DNA from: Chaenocephalus aceratus
Taxonomy: Eukaryota > Chordata > Actinopteri > Perciformes > Channichthyidae
Direction: 5' to 3'
Assembly (NCBI GenBank): GCA_023974075.1
Contig: CM043792.1
Location: 20,785,154 to 20,849,153, forward strand
DNA length: 64,000 nucleotides
Both the position numbers and the translations under genes were made by a program. This document shows positions 40,936 through 54,822 of this stretch, one piece after another. The notes beneath the pieces were generated by a model. The model saw only the letters and a program-made list of their open reading frames with translations. It had not been told where the DNA came from and did not search any database. Numbering within the stretch: position 1 is the first letter of the stretch; every line of letters begins with the position of its first letter.

Positions 40936-41426
40936 AAAGGTCACCTATTATGCAAAATCCACTTTTTCATGTCTTTTACACATAAACATGTGTCCCCTCC
41001 CCTCTGAGTAAAGAGATTCTGAAAGTTTCAGGAAAAAAGATTCTCTGAAAATAAGCTGATCAGATTTTGGCCACTTTATGATGTCATAACGTTTTTTTGG
41101 TTTGTGTAACCATTAGCCAATCACCAACCAAGGCACCCCCCCCACCCCCCCCCCCACACTTTATCACCTGAATCTCCTCCTAGAGCACCATTGTGTTCTT
41201 TTTAACCAAATATCTGTCAGAGGGGCGTGGGGAGTGGCTCCTTATTTTCATCTAAAGTAAAAGACAGTCAGCACTGTTGGAACAGGGCTGAAACAGAGGG
41301 GATTGTGGGTAATACTACAATGCATGATCTGTTTGGTATTTCGATCCAAACACTTCAGAGACATGTTTTGTATATATCTGAGACCTATTATATATTGATG
41401 AAAAACAGTACTATGGGGGACCATTA
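40936..41426 (+). mobile_element. Interspersed DNA repeat, copy 1 (AAAGGTCACCTATTA end)
   Basis: It starts AAAGGTCACCTATTATGC and ends near ACTATGGGGGACCATTA, so the ends are imperfectly inverted (AAGGTCMCCTATTA type). A second copy on the opposite strand (58864-59307 plus 62609-62653) matches through most of its length, for example CCAAATATCTGTCAGAGGGG and GTAAAAGACAGTCAGCAC. It contains a C-run at about 41138-41155 and no coding frame. It looks like a MITE. Confidence 0.7.
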
Positions 41427-44400
41427 CGTTTATGATTTGATAAGACCGAGAAGAATATCAGCATATACTCTCTGCTGAATGCTAAGGACATTGTGGATAT
41501 GGAACCATAAAGATACACTTTAGGAAATTGCAGAAACAAAGTTTTTAGTAGAAATGACTGAAGATGATAATTATATGACTGATAGAAATAGCAGAGCTAT
41601 GATAATTACATGATTGATAGAAATAGCAGAAATGCTATAATTATGAATATGACAGCTGATGCGGTCTCCCTCCAGGAAACCACAGTATTTATACGTTTCC
41701 AAAAAGCCATAATCAGCAGCACACCAGGCATGCGCGCTCTGCCTCGGAAATTACCACGTTGTTTAGAATTATAGTAATTTTGAAATGGAGGCAGCTGGAT
41801 AAGTTTGGCATTGTGGGTTAATTGCAAAGCCTGCGTCCTTTTATAGACCACAGGTTAATGGGGAGTGCGTTGTTATATCAACAACACACACATATTCTTA
41901 TAAACAATTTGGCTAAGTGAATATCCTGTTCTGCTGCTGACCCACGTTACTTTGTTGCTCAATCCCTATTGGACAGAATACCAGAAGTCTGTCAAAAGTG
42001 ATCGGGCTAGCCTAACATCACATCATCTTAAATGTGTTGTTTCAGTTTTTTCAGACAATAGGCACTTTGTATGTCCTCTAACCACCTTATCGAAGCAGTC
42101 TGGTAGTCTGTGCGGGAGAGAATGTGGTTATGACCTGATACACTGTTATCTGGGCTGTGTTTTCTGAGGGTATGCTGGCCTTGTCTGAGAGCAGGCCGCC
42201 TCCAATTAGCCTTCCTTCCTTTCTGCTCCTGTCCTGTAGGAGACTGACAGCCATTATCAGCTTCAGCACTTCCCAGATTCCACTCATTTCAACAATATTC
42301 GTTATAAGCTTGTATGCAATGTCTGAGTAGTGATGTACAGATGCTCCTGTGTTGTTGTTGCGTGGGGGGGGGGCAGGGGGGCAGGAGAGGAGGTTGTCGG
42401 CCAGCTGGTCTGTTGGGGTTACAATGATATCAAGAGGCCTGCTGAGAGAGCCTGGTGGGCTTCTGGGAAACGTCTTCCCTTGTCTGTTTGATTAAAGAAA
42501 CTGAGGACTGCTTACTTAGCATCACTCTGGGTTGTCATGGTATTTCGGTCAGATAAGGTTTGTTGTTATATTTTGATAAGACTAAACGTAGCCTTGATGC
42601 GGTGCTGTTTTTTTTCTTGTTTGCCTCCTTCATATGTGTTTCAGTGCTTTTTTCTATAGCCAAATTATCTTTTCTTTTCTCTTCCTGTCATCACTCTGGC
42701 CTTGGTTGAACTTCAGAGAGTCTGAAGACTTAGTTTCTGGCCCTGTGTGCAGAGACTGTGCTTCTGCTGTTGTTCTATACTTGGAGAGTGACTTCATGGA
42801 TGTCAGGGGCCTGGCTCTCCTCTCGTTTGGACCGCGGCCAGAATGAGCTCATCCATGACAGCAAACCCAGCTGTTTCTTTCTCGAACCCTGCACCCGGCT
42901 CTGGACCCAGGAGCCGGCTGGTGTGAGGATGAGGGGCTGGTGTGAGTGTGAAAGCGTTCCCAGAAGCCCCGGCAGCGACTGACCACTGGCAGCCTGCCGC
43001 CCCCTCGGCGCCTGCTCAGCAGCACGGCCTCAGGCCTCCGCTGTTCCCTATGGAGAGGCCCAGTTTGTTCTGGACACACGCCAGCACTGAGCGGCAGGGG
43101 GCATAGCCAGGTCAGCTCTCAGGGGTGGTCTTGTAGTCAGTGTGTGTGAATGTATGTGCATGGGCGATGTGTTTGGAGCCAAAATGATGAGCTTGTGTTT
43201 TTGTTTTTGTGTGATTCTATTATTTTTGCTTTAGTGTTAAGCCTTCGGGCTGTAAGATCTCTCTGTCTTTGTCGATCCTTCGCAGTGTCCTGGGAATGGA
43301 GAGGAGGGCAGAACATGAAAGGGCATGGTTCCAACTCATCTAACTTTTCTAAGGAGGTTTACGCTGACGTGCTACTGGTCCTGAGGGAAATAAGAGTTAG
43401 TCAAATAAATACTTTACCTACAAAATGACAGTTTTTATATCTATTACTTACCGTGTTGCCTTGAGTTCTTGAAGACAACCTTGTTTTTCTGAAAAACTCA
43501 GAAAAGTCTTTGAGATGAATTAAAGTATGAGCCTTGGTCAACATCTGCAAAACTATAGTGAAATATGCATTAAATAAACTCTTGTGTTGTATAATCAAAA
43601 TCTCACTTAGCCCAGTGGTATGTAATAAAACCTTACTATGGAAAAAACCTATGTCTTGAATTAAAGGTAACAAGTGAGTTACCAGGTGAGTAATTTAAAC
43701 AGAAACCGTAACATTTTTGCTGAAGCGTTCCTTAAATGACAAAGAGATGACTGCATGACCATTCTGAGTGGAGCGGTGCCGCGCTATCAGTAATATCAGC
43801 CTGACTTAGAGCTCTCTGGAGCATATAAGGTATCCACAGCCAGATAGGTAGCCCCCGGGGGGAGAGATAGCTCCACTGGGCTAAGAAGATTCGGTTAGCG
43901 AGATTATTCCGTCACTCAGAGCTAACACAGTCAATCTGGTCTCAATCTGCGGCATAGATCACGTGTGGGGGCAGCCAAAGGTCAGGACCTCAGAAGGAAG
44001 CATATCTCTTTGCTCTTCCTCCTTCTCCTCCTCCTGATCTTGTGCTCTACTGTGGCCACCTCCTCCAACCCTGCAAGCCACTCCTGCCTGAACTCACCAT
44101 TTGGAATCCATTATCCAACCCCACTCTGAGTTTTCAGATAATGAAAAGGAGACGTTCCCCCTCAGATTAACGGCTGTTCCCTGGGTTCAGCCTGTTGGAG
44201 GGCTGACACAGCGGAGAGGTGGGTGGGAGCTCTGGAGACTCTAGGGCTGGGAGTAAAGGGCCTGGAGTGGGGGGGGGGGTAGGTAGATGTTGGTGAGCCA
44301 TGTGCTTCAATTGGACAAGACATATTAAGTTGCTAGGATTACAGATTCAGGGAGGGTCTTTAAGAGGCTGTTGAAGAGGCTTCCTTCTGGGGTACAGTTT

Positions 44401-47400
44401 GGAGAAGCCCAGAGCTGTGGTTTAAAAAAAAAAAAAAAAGCTATCAAAAACATCTGTCACGTAGTGTAAGTCCTATTCTGGGCCCATGGGGTCAACTCTG
44501 GACCCAATTGGATCCGCTTGCAGAGTTTGGCTGCTTGACATGTAGGTCAGAAACTCTGGATTGCAGCTTATTGCTACAATATCATAAAACTATCCCAACA
44601 GAGGTGCCCTTGGTCAGATTGAGTTAATCATACGTCTCTAAAATTGTGTTTGACAGCGAACACTTTTTGTTTTAGGTTCTGGCTAAACTGGGTATTTGCA
44701 TTCCATTTCCCTTTTCCCAGTCGATACAAATTTCACCCATTATTCCAATCCCACGTTATATGATCATACAAATCTACAGCTCTGATGGCAGCCATAAGTA
44801 ACATAAAACCCCTGTCCAAACACATGTATTCAGTTAAACACATCCATAAATAATGTATTATGAAGTATACGTGGAAAACTTGTACTGGAGAGAAATGTGT
44901 CAGAGGCAAGAAAAGAGAAGAGAGAAATGTGTTGTCATGATGATTATTTTTAATTAGTGAGAAAAACAGATGAGTCATATCGGATAGCATCAGTTCAAGT
45001 TTCAGGTGATTCATTTCCCACTCACACATCCTCCATATCTGTGTGCACATCTGCAGGACTCAACCATGTGGTCTCAGACGATTATTATCAGATTGCATGG
45101 AGCAACACAGAGTTTGCTAATTTTTTCTGGAACATTTAAAAGTAACCAATTAGCAGTGTGAACTAGGTCAGAGGCAGTCAGTCGTGTGTGGTTGGGGCAT
45201 GTGATGAGGCTGTAACACACCCACAGCTGTAACACACCCACAGTTGGGCTCTCCGGGGCATGAGTATGAACCGTGGTTGGTCTTGAACTTGTGACTTGCA
45301 AACAGACGGACACTTCACAACCGCGGGACCCAAAGATCATCACAAGACCCTCAAATCAGATGATACGGTGGCTGCTAGAGTATTTTCGTTTTGTGTTGAC
45401 AGCTTCTTCACAGTTACATTCGCCCGTCATGTGATGCACCATATTTCTGTAGGGCAGTAATTTTTCAATGTGATTTAGTGGAAACACTGTTGCATCCTGT
45501 TCTTTATACAAGTTATGGTTGGGATGTATTTGTTCTTTAGGGCTTTGGAGTTCATGTTCAAAAGAGGTTGAGTAAAGGAGTCTTGATATCACTCTTCTCT
45601 GTGGACCTCACAGACAGATCCAAGCCACTTCAAAAGCTAAATGCTTTTGTGGTTAGCTGCATCTGCTACAGAATATATTAGAGGTAGCATCTAAACTTAC
45701 ATTTGACTTAGCAGCTAACTTTTGAGAGATCTTTGATATGTTTTCAACACCTCTCACTTCAATAACCATTTCTGTTTGTCCATGTACGATTTTTTTTAAA
45801 CATCTAAAATGTGGTTGAAGCCACTGTTTAGTCTTGTCTGGTTAACCTCAGCGGGACAAATCCATGTCTTGTTGTTCAAAAGCAGCAGCCTGTCTCTCTG
45901 TAAGCCTGACAGCCTCCGCTTTCAAAAAACACCAAAGCCCCGTTTCTTTACTCAGTCTTTACAACAATTTCTGCTGTTATTGGAGTAATTGTGCTCCAAA
46001 TTACAGGGCTGGAAGCTGTGACTTTCAGGTGGTTGGAGTTTACATACTCGGCGTAACCTCTGCTTCCTTTGAAATCTTTCAGCTGTTCATGCCTCATTTC
46101 CCTCCAGCCTCCGGTGAACACAATGACCAGAGTAGTTGCACCGTGCCAGACGTGTGTGGGTTATTAACATGATAAATATCACACTAGCTACAGAACTGCC
46201 ATTTACCCACAGTTGTGAATAGAGCACTTAAACACATGTTTAATATAAACCACCCCTAGGAAATAGATTTTAGAGTGGAAGTGACTGTGATCATTCTTTT
46301 ATGTGTACGGCAACATACATCAGGCTTGACTTACACACTGCTTTCCAGCTCTTTTTTTAAATCAAACTGTAAGAAATAAATACAAAGATAATATTGCTCT
46401 GAATTGTTGTTTAGGATTAAAATAATGGATTGCGCCCCAGCGAAATGTAGTAGTGCTGCTACTACTGGAACACACTGGCTCTAAAGTTATTGCATGTGTC
46501 CATAGAACACATTGGACTAATGAATCACCATCAATCAGCTAAAAAGCTAGCTTCCTCAGCTATGCAGTCTATCGGCATGCGGCTGACACAAGACCTAGTA
46601 TGTGCACTTATTATAAGAAGTTAACATAACATTGAATAGATTAGCCCCATTGTCACCAACCTGATCCAGCTGTTTGATTCAGTTAGGGCCTGATATCAGT
46701 ATCATATTGATGTTCCCCTAAAGTTTCACCATACTGATCACATGTGTCTCAAGGTAGATTTCTGTTATTGGAATCTCAATACATCTGTGTATGCTGCAAG
46801 CACATGTGCAAATGTTGGTGTTTACATTCAAATGTAAGGAATGTCTTTGAAATCAATAATATGCTGCATGCGGGCAAAGCAAAGAGAGTTTCAGCAGAGA
46901 AAGGGGCTTCTGAGTGAGTGATGCCATGCCCCTCTCCCCCACATGGCAGGCCTGCTGCTGCGGTCATGGGTCGACATCAGCCTAATAACAAGTTTGCCGC
47001 TCTGCTCCAATCAGAGGAATTCAGACATCCGCCCAGGCCAGCCTCCCTCCTCTCTCTATTTCTCTATTTTAAGAGCCAGACTGAGGGGGGTGGAATTACA
47101 CTCCAATATACTTAATCATTTCCATCAGTGATGTGGGATACTGAGCAGGGACTGAACCTTCCCTCAGAGCTACAAGGCTGTTTCCATGAGGCACGTCCAC
47201 TATCCACAGTAATGACCTCAATAGGTTTAACAGAGATCACCGCACAACTACCATTGCTATAAAAAAGGTTTTGAAACTGTCCATCATTTGCGTCACTCAC
47301 GCTTTGAGCGGTGTGGCGTGATCAGACTCATTTTAGTGCTGAGGAAAGAGAGAGAGGGGAGATTTGGGATGAGTAGACGAAGGATGGACACTGGATGCGG

Positions 47401-48656
47401 TTGCAGCGGTTAGCCAGCAGCTGTCATCCTAAATGACTGACTCAACTCTAGGAAGTGGCTTTTGACATACAGTCTAAAAAGGAAGTGTGTACGTTACTCT
47501 ACAATGAACTGTTTATCAGTTATTTTGTTCTCCACTTAATATCTAATGTGCCCAGTGTCAAAGTAGCAGTATTGTCACTGTCTACTTCATCCCATGGTTT
47601 TTCCCCACCCCCTCTTTAAGCAACATTATAAAAAAAATGTCTGATGTTCCTCAGACAGAGGAGAAGATACAATTGCAGGATGTGGGATTCCCCCTATGAA
47701 ATGATCATCCCCCATTTATGTGGTTAAGGGGGTGGAATGGGGGGCAAAGGAAGGGGAAAGCTCAAAAGTGTGCAGGCGAGCTTCACTGTCTGGAAGATCA
47801 CAAAGACTTTGGCGGGAGGGTGGCTGTGATGTGGCGGCCCGCTGACACACAATGCCACCAATTCTGTCCCTGGGTGGCAACAGTTGAATGCTGCTCACAG
47901 GACAGCCCCGGCCTTCTGCTGCATGAAACAAAAAGTTACTCAAAGACAGCGTGGATGGTCCCTGAATCTGGTACCAATCTGGATTACTGGTGATGCAGAG
48001 CAGTCCAGTTTACATATGCCGTGAGACGCATAGAGGCCAAAACAGGTTGTCCCATGACCAAAAATTAAACCACATTGTTCATAGGAGTGAAATTAGTCAT
48101 TGCTGTCATATGGATGAAGTTGGCCAATCACATTTTGTTGTGGCATTCATCCAAGCGAATCAGTCTGTCATTGCTTATTACCGGCTCTCAGTTCAACCCC
48201 GCCTACCAACGCACTCGCTGACATATGATGTGTTAGTTGTAGTAAATGGCAAGTCTCTGCATGCGGACCGAACAATAACTATTGTTTGTCATGTTGGCAA
48301 AATATCCATAAAAGTAAGCACAACAGTCCTTGTTAAAAAAAGTACTTTGTTCTACTGTGTGGTCCTTTCAGTTTTCTGTTATTCATTACTTAAAGTATGT
48401 TGAAGAAACTCTGACATCCACGTTCTTCAGCTGACATCCTGACAACAGTTTGAGTTCAACACAAGTTCACTTGACTAATGAGGTATGGTAATTAGATCAT
48501 GAAGTGTGAATTTGTAATCGTATACAGAAAACAACAGCAAATTATTCTAAAAGTGAGTAAGTGTGAAATTAAAAAAAAGGGGATTTTCATTGCTATTCTG
48601 GGCTGTATGTGAGACTTGTGCTTATGAATCGATCCACTCACGCTAAGGCTTTTTAT

Positions 48657-49312
48657 GGCACATTTCCACTGCAGCAGGGTAGCCCCGTTTAAGCGTCCCT
48701 GAAGCGTCCTCGCTGTCCGAGGCTGTGGCGCATTGCCGTGGTGCATCGCATTACAGTTTAGGACCTGGGGTAGCAACGCAGTGTAGGCGGGGCGATCGGC
48801 TTTTTGGCGGGCTTTTTGGGCGGTGCGACGCTGGGTAAAAAATCCGCGTTCGGACATCTGTGCAGAGACATCCTGGAACACTTTCACATTTCGAGTTGTT
48901 CCGTCGAGCTCCCACTGGATTTTATCATCCCCAATGAGATGTAGGAACGTCGTCACCTCCTCGGTCGACCACGATGTGCTTTTCTTTGACGTTGCCATTT
49001 TTGTAGCTCCTCCGTTTACAAAAATGCTGTGTATAAAAATGCTGCAAGCTTGCTTCTAGATATATATGCGATGCTAGGGATGATCTCGAGCGATCTTGTG
49101 ACGATTCTCTCTGACCAATCAGCAGTCGAGAGTCTTGACGTCACAAGTTCAGCCCTGGCCCTGGCCTGATAGAACCACGATTTTATAGGGCCGGAAAAAG
49201 AGGGAAAAAGTACCCGCTAGCCGGTGCTACGCTATATGGAAAGGACACCAAAAACTGGCCTGGCCGCTTGAGGACGCTTAAACGGGGCTACCCGCTGCAG
49301 TGGAAATGCGCC
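48657..49312 (-). mobile_element. DNA transposon with ~40-bp TIRs and a Myb/SANT-like remnant (PIF/Harbinger-like)
   Basis: The two ends are near-perfect inverted repeats of about 40 bp: GGCACATTTCCACTGCAG... on the left and the complement of ...CTGCAGTGGAAATGCGCC on the right, both continuing into GGTAGCCCCGTTTAAGCGTCC. On the minus strand from 48998 a frame reads SWSTEEVTTFLHLIGDDKIQ then FQDVSAQMSERGF, the shape of the Myb/SANT-like DNA-binding protein that accompanies Harbinger transposases. It runs out into unrelated sequence after about 70 residues. No DDE transposase is present, so this copy is non-autonomous. No clear target duplication. Confidence 0.75.
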
Positions 49313-50857
49313 AATAGAAAGGAAACCTTTATCGTTTAGGGTTATCAGTGACTCGAAGCTATTTGTTTGTATTATAAACAACTCAATATATGCAATCCAA
49401 CAACCATAGATTCAATTCAACTTCTCTCTGATACAGTGCCAGCAACAACTTATCTTCAAGAGATAGGATGTATTCATTAGAGGGGTTTTGGTCACAAACA
49501 TAATCACATTTTATAAGAACAATTACTGTTGAAAAAATAGAACCGTAAAAATGTAGCAGCAGCCTACATTTTATATATTATGTAACACTTTATTTTATAT
49601 CATAATGTATTTTGGAAAGGTTTATTTGTTTCTTGGATATAGTCTAATCAATTCATAATAACCATCCTCTTACAATAAGCTGACTGCGTACTTTCCCACA
49701 TCCCTGAGTCAGAAACACCTGAAACCCACGTGTTGCATTTGAGTGTGTGAACCGTAGTTAGCGGTGAGGAGAGACGTTACAATAGTTTGTTTAAAGTCAT
49801 GAAAAAAGTAATTTATAAACAGCTAAAAAAGTCACCTTAAAGTGTATAGTAGCCTATGTGTTTAAGTTGAGAAGAAATCTAAAACAATTTGGAGCTTTTA
49901 AGCCGCTCCCCAGGACTTCACTTGACCTTCTTACTCTTGAGCCTTATAGCTGCAGTTGAGTAGCCTACCACTTAATAAAGTCATCCATTTGTAGTCATTC
50001 ATTCCCGAGGAACAAAAGTGTTTAGATAGTCCTCAGCATTTCACTCGAATGGGTGAGTCATTAACGAGGAGTTATGAGTAAAGTCCGGGGTTTTGCATCC
50101 CCTGAAGAGCAGTAGTCATATTATGGTTTCTCGACTCTGCTGTTTACAGTCTGTGATGGCCTTTGACTCCCCCCCCCCTCCCCTTTGCTGACTCCCTCCA
50201 TCAAATCCCGTATTTATTAAACAGCCCCACCACCTGTTTGTGAAAGAGGAATGTGTGTGCTGTTAGGACCCAAGAAACCGCTACTGCCTCTGCCAGTTTC
50301 TGCCTCCATTTTGAAGGAGAGAGGAGAGGGAGAGGCAGCGAAAGGTTAACCGCTGGGCTGCTGCGGTTTCAGGCCGGCCTTACAGGACCAAGCTGCCTGC
50401 TGGGTTTTTCATTAGCCTGCGTCTTTTTCCTTCCAAAATCTCTCTTTCCCCCTCATTCTGCTGCGATGTGCCAGTGGGTTTTTGCCTGGAATACTGAAAT
50501 AGCCTGTGTCTTGTTTTATTTGTCAGGCATTCAGCGAGAATTCCCCCTCCAACCCACAGCTGGCTCAGGAATGTCCCACAACTCCCCTCTCAACTCTCCA
50601 CTCACTTCATCACCTCCCTATCCCCCACTCACTCTTTAGTTTTCCTCTTCTCCCTCACTTTATGTCCATCTCTGTCTCCACATCGCTCCGCATTTTATGT
50701 CTTTCCCTCTTCACGTCTCTTTTTCTATCTGTGTGCTCATCTTTTCAGGGATTGCAGTTAAGAAGGCGCTAGCATGGGGAGAAGAGTCAGGTGCCAAAGC
50801 TCACAAACTGTAAACACAATGAGTTGCTGTGGAGATAGGATCACATATGGCTAAATT
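49313..50857. other. Gene-free stretch between two transposons
   Basis: Contains a C-run near 50169-50178 and a pyrimidine-rich stretch (50560-50750). An open frame at 50253-50639 is low-complexity (S/P-rich at the end) with no similarity I recognise. Nothing else supported. Confidence 0.45.
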
Positions 50858-52224
50858 CAGTGGCGGCCGGCCCATAGGGGCGCTATGGGCGCCGCCCCAC
50901 CTCTTGCCAGATACAAAAAAAAAAATAACAAAAAAAGAATTAAATAAAAAAATATATATTTAAAAAATATATATATTTTATATTTTAATTTTTAATGAAC
51001 AAGGTAAATATCATACAATTGGTATCACAGAAATGTATAATCTACAATACAATCTCGTTTAAAATTGTGTTACGATGTCTAAAGTTACTGATAAGTCACC
51101 TGTTTCCTGCCTGGCCTTGCCCATGGCATTAGTTTATCATTACCGGGCGGAGCCCCCGAGCGAAACAGCAGCAACCAGCACGTTGCAAAGGTCTCAATAG
51201 TAAACTGTGCCGCCGAAACATAATTTCAGCCAATCAGCGCCGTCAAATATTTTGGTCACGTGGACACTCACGTTGGCGCCCATGTTGCTTACGTTGACGT
51301 GAGTTGTTTTTTAGACTCGTGAGTGACCAAGGTGACGCAGTATTTGGATGAGAATGGTGTGCAGGTGGAGTCGCCGGAACCTCGGTCCGCCCAAGAGCTA
51401 CTCTCCAATCCTTTTGAAAGGAGAAGTTTGGGAGATAAATTGATACTTAAAGACCTTGGACCGGACCAACCCGATTTGTATATATCACAGCAAGCTCGTG
51501 AAAAAGACAAAACGTATCAACAAGGCTTCTCACATGGCTAGCTGGATGCAAACAGGTAAATGCTATCTTTTGTTTCACATGCTTGCTCTTCAAACAGCCG
51601 GGGACAGATACGATCTGTTCAGAAACTAGACAAAAGTTAAACAAGTACAAACCACAGACTGTCTGTGTCATGGAGAATACAGTCGCTGGTTTATTTATGT
51701 CTGTAGGCCGTTGTTGTGAGTGTGGACGGTCGGAGCATATATAGCGTTAGCTTAGCCAAGCTCCATTCAGGAAACAAGCATTCTAAAAGGTTTTTCGCCT
51801 GCCGTCTGTCTGCAGACTTGTCAAAGCATTTATTCATGGTTTTTACTAACCGGTATCAGTATGTTGTTACGTCGGCATCATTTAGAAACGTGTATTACAA
51901 TTTAATCACGGTAAAATATGTTCATGTTGTTGTAGTTGTAGCTCCAGAGCCAGCGCGTCTTGTTTGAATGATGCGAGTAAACACAGCTGGCAGCTGCGGT
52001 GAAACTCGAGCGACTAGAGCGATGCGATAGGAGCGTTTAGAGCGAAGCGAATATTCACATCGCGTCCGGTCTGAACGCAGCATTAAAGCGAGCTCCGCGC
52101 TGCACTGGAAATGCGCCATTACATCACCAGAAGTCCTAATTTAAGGGGTCATTTCTCCCAAAAAAAAATGTTTACTCACTCTATCAATAGCCCCACCAAA
52201 AATATTTTCCACCAGCCGCCACTG
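50858..52224 (+). mobile_element. hAT transposon, internally deleted, with 8-bp target duplication
   Basis: The left end CAGTGGCGGCCGG and the right end CCAGCCGCCACTG are inverted. GCTAAATT occurs exactly at both flanks (50850-50857 and 52225-52232), the 8-bp duplication diagnostic of hAT. An internal frame at about 51323-51541 reads LDENGVQVESPEPRSAQELL and KDLGPDQPDLYISQQ ... GFSHG. This is like the segment just before the TTF zinc finger in ZMYM1-type hAT transposases; the catalytic region is absent. Near the right end GCACTGGAAATGCGCCAT resembles the TIR of the element at 48657-49312. Confidence 0.88.
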
Positions 52225-53814
52225 GCTAAATTGGATTTGCTCACTTTTTCTTCCCAGTTCCTGGATAATAGATATGATTAGTCCCTCTATCATTGCCTAT
52301 TCCCCTTCTCAATGTTGCTCTTTAAAATCTGACCTACTGTTAGACTGCAATGTACTAAAAGTACAAACATGGGCTCCAAACACCTGCCATGAGTTAAAGT
52401 GATACATAGATCAGAGTTCCCGTTAGAATATTTTTTCGCCAGTCAACATGTCCGTTAAAGTTTAAATCTTCCGGACAAAATTTGAAAAGTGCCGGTCAAA
52501 GGTCTTCTTTGTTATATATTGAGCTTTAAAACTAATTGATATGATTCGATATTAAACAAACTAATTATAGTAGTAACTATTCAAAAGTGTACAGTAATTT
52601 ACAATAGTACGGGAATAATAAACGGAGCGCTCTCTCCCTCTCCTGACAGCCCGTCAGTATCATGCAGCTCGCGGATCAGTAATGAGTGACCCGACAGTAA
52701 AACTAAACATATCTATAACTAGTTTAGGTAGTTTGAGAGGTAATTAAAATAGCTACGTGTGATATTCTAACCTGAAGTGTGTGTTTTGTTCCGCTCACCG
52801 CTGCATTTGATTATGCAGAGCTCGACTCGTCAGCAGCAGCTGATCTCTCTCTCTCCCGTCAGATTAGACTTTACTTGCGTTTATGTCCATATCGATCAGA
52901 TCTAGCTAGTTCTAGCTAATGATAGGACTACCTGCTTATTAAAAGACACCTAAACAATAACCGTCCGTCGCTATGTAACTGGGTGAGGCCGCAAAGTATA
53001 GCGCAGCATTATGCATTTGTTTACAAGCCCACACCGGAACCCCGAGGCATTACCAACAGATCAACGCACAATCAACCCATACAGGACATCTCTTTCTCCA
53101 TATTAAGTATTAGACAGAATTGACTATTCTTGTCTGTCACATACTCTTTTGTCTGTCACATAAATGGCCCAAATTGCGCAACTGATGCGGTATTGCGCTA
53201 AAGTGAAATTATTTTTGACCGGTCACTTTGACCGGAGAGATTTAGATTTGCTGGTGTTATTCTTTCACACACACATATGGGTATTGGGCCGAGGGCGACA
53301 CCGTACTTCCGGTATCCGCCATTTCACGCGAGGTGAAAGCAGAATATCATAGTCTATTCTATTGCCTTAATCAATATCTAGTCAACTCTAAAATACCACA
53401 TATATGCAATGGCATGATAATATTATTGTGACAAGTGGGGTATTCACCTGGTGTTTCCAGAAATTATACGTAGATGCTGCCAAAATCGACGAAGGCCACT
53501 TTCAAGGTTCGTTTTTCCATACATCTGCAGGCAGTCTGTAAAGGTAATCCGACAACCCACACAGCTCTAGTTTACGCTGGTAACTACCTAGAGCACACCC
53601 CTCAAATCCAGAGATGTAATCCGAAGATATGCAGCCATTTCTTCGGTCGTTAATTCAGAAAAAAAACCTAATGCGCTCTGCTCTGTTAGCTAGCTGTTTA
53701 TATTTGCACTTCCAGGATATTTGCACCTCCAGGAAAATGGCGTATTTATATATATATATAAATGGCGCGCGTTGCATTGTGGGTAGCTCGTGACGTCACT
53801 GTGTGTGAAAGAAT

Positions 53815-54733
53815 GCCGTAGGTTGAAGCCTTGCCGTGGATTGAAGCCCTGTTCGCGGGGACGCGCAAAGGTGACGTCATCGCCTGTTTTGAGCGTTCAC
53901 CGTTTTCTAAGCTTTTTTCACCCTTTTCAAAGCTTTTATCTGTCTTTTGAATGATATATCAGATTAAACAGCAAACGGCTTAATAAATAATGTGCATACA
54001 ATTGCGAGGAGGCTCGTTTTAAGGACACGTTTTTCAGATCTGTCACAATCTTCGTATTGGAATAAACTTACGTTTTTGAGTGTAGTCCCACTCTGTTATA
54101 TTCCTCCTTCCTACAGAACAGACAATGACAGGATAATAAGGTGATTTGTCAGTATAGTCCTATTTCTTAAAACCTTCTCTGTTGTTTAAGTGTCTGATAA
54201 CCACGAATAGTAAGCAATGATATAACAGTAATCATATGATCATGTCAGACACTGTGTTATTTTCAATCAAGCCTAAAAGATAATGTGTTCAAACTGGCTT
54301 CACTCACTTGAATTGCTCCTTTGAATATCATTTTTATATATTCCTACTCAACACATGTTTGTATTGTAATGCCACTATTTTTTTTAATTGTATTTTAAAG
54401 TGACATTGAATGCTTTGAAAGGTGCCCTAAAATAAAGTGTATTATTGACCTTATATCTGTGCCTCTATTACATTACATTTCATTTTCTATCACACTATTA
54501 ATGTTCCTTATTTTAGACTAGGTTAATCCTGGTGTCAATAGGGAAGATCTGCACTGTTCTCTACATAACATGTTCAGAGCAGGTATTTCTCCTGCCGGAT
54601 TTGGAACCACCCCCTATATCTTTCTCCAGGATAGTCACAGACTCACCAAAATCACACTGGTGCTTGCTGTTCCCCTCTAGTTTGTGCTCACAAAAGCATT
54701 TAACTCTGGGCCCTGCAGGTGAAAAACTAAAGA
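53815..54733 (+). repeat. Left arm of long inverted repeat
   Basis: Pairs with 54823-55615. Its outer part is TTGAAGCCCTGTTCGCGGGG then GTGACGTCATCGCCTG; its inner part contains TAACATGTTCAGAGCAGG and CTGGGCCCTGCAGGTG. It carries an extra segment of roughly 95 bp (about 54012-54108) that is missing from the right arm, just after GCGAGGAGGCT. Confidence 0.9.
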
Positions 54734-54822
54734 GGTGAGTCTGTGACTATCCTGGAGAAAGATATAGGGGGGGTTCCAAATCCGGCAGCACCAACACCTG
54801 ATCTGCCGGATTTTGACGCCGC
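54734..54822 (+). repeat. Spacer of the inverted repeat, itself a duplicated segment
   Basis: GTGAGTCTGTGACTATCCTG then GAGAAAGATATAGGGGGGG then CCAAATCCGGCAG. The same segment occurs inverted in the left arm (about 54592-54646) and, diverged, in the right arm (about 54910-54946). The loop is therefore a third copy of an arm segment. Confidence 0.8.

Noticed and set aside
42849..43079. GC-rich island with an Arg/Pro-rich minus frame
   Set aside because: Composition explains the open frame; no splice partners, no known motif.
48492..48998. 168-aa minus-strand frame as a host gene
   Set aside because: The Myb/SANT-like part lies inside a TIR-bounded transposon and the rest runs over the TIR into flanking DNA.
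50253..50639. 128-aa frame
   Set aside because: Low-complexity S/P-rich end and no recognisable domain; probably chance in pyrimidine-rich DNA.
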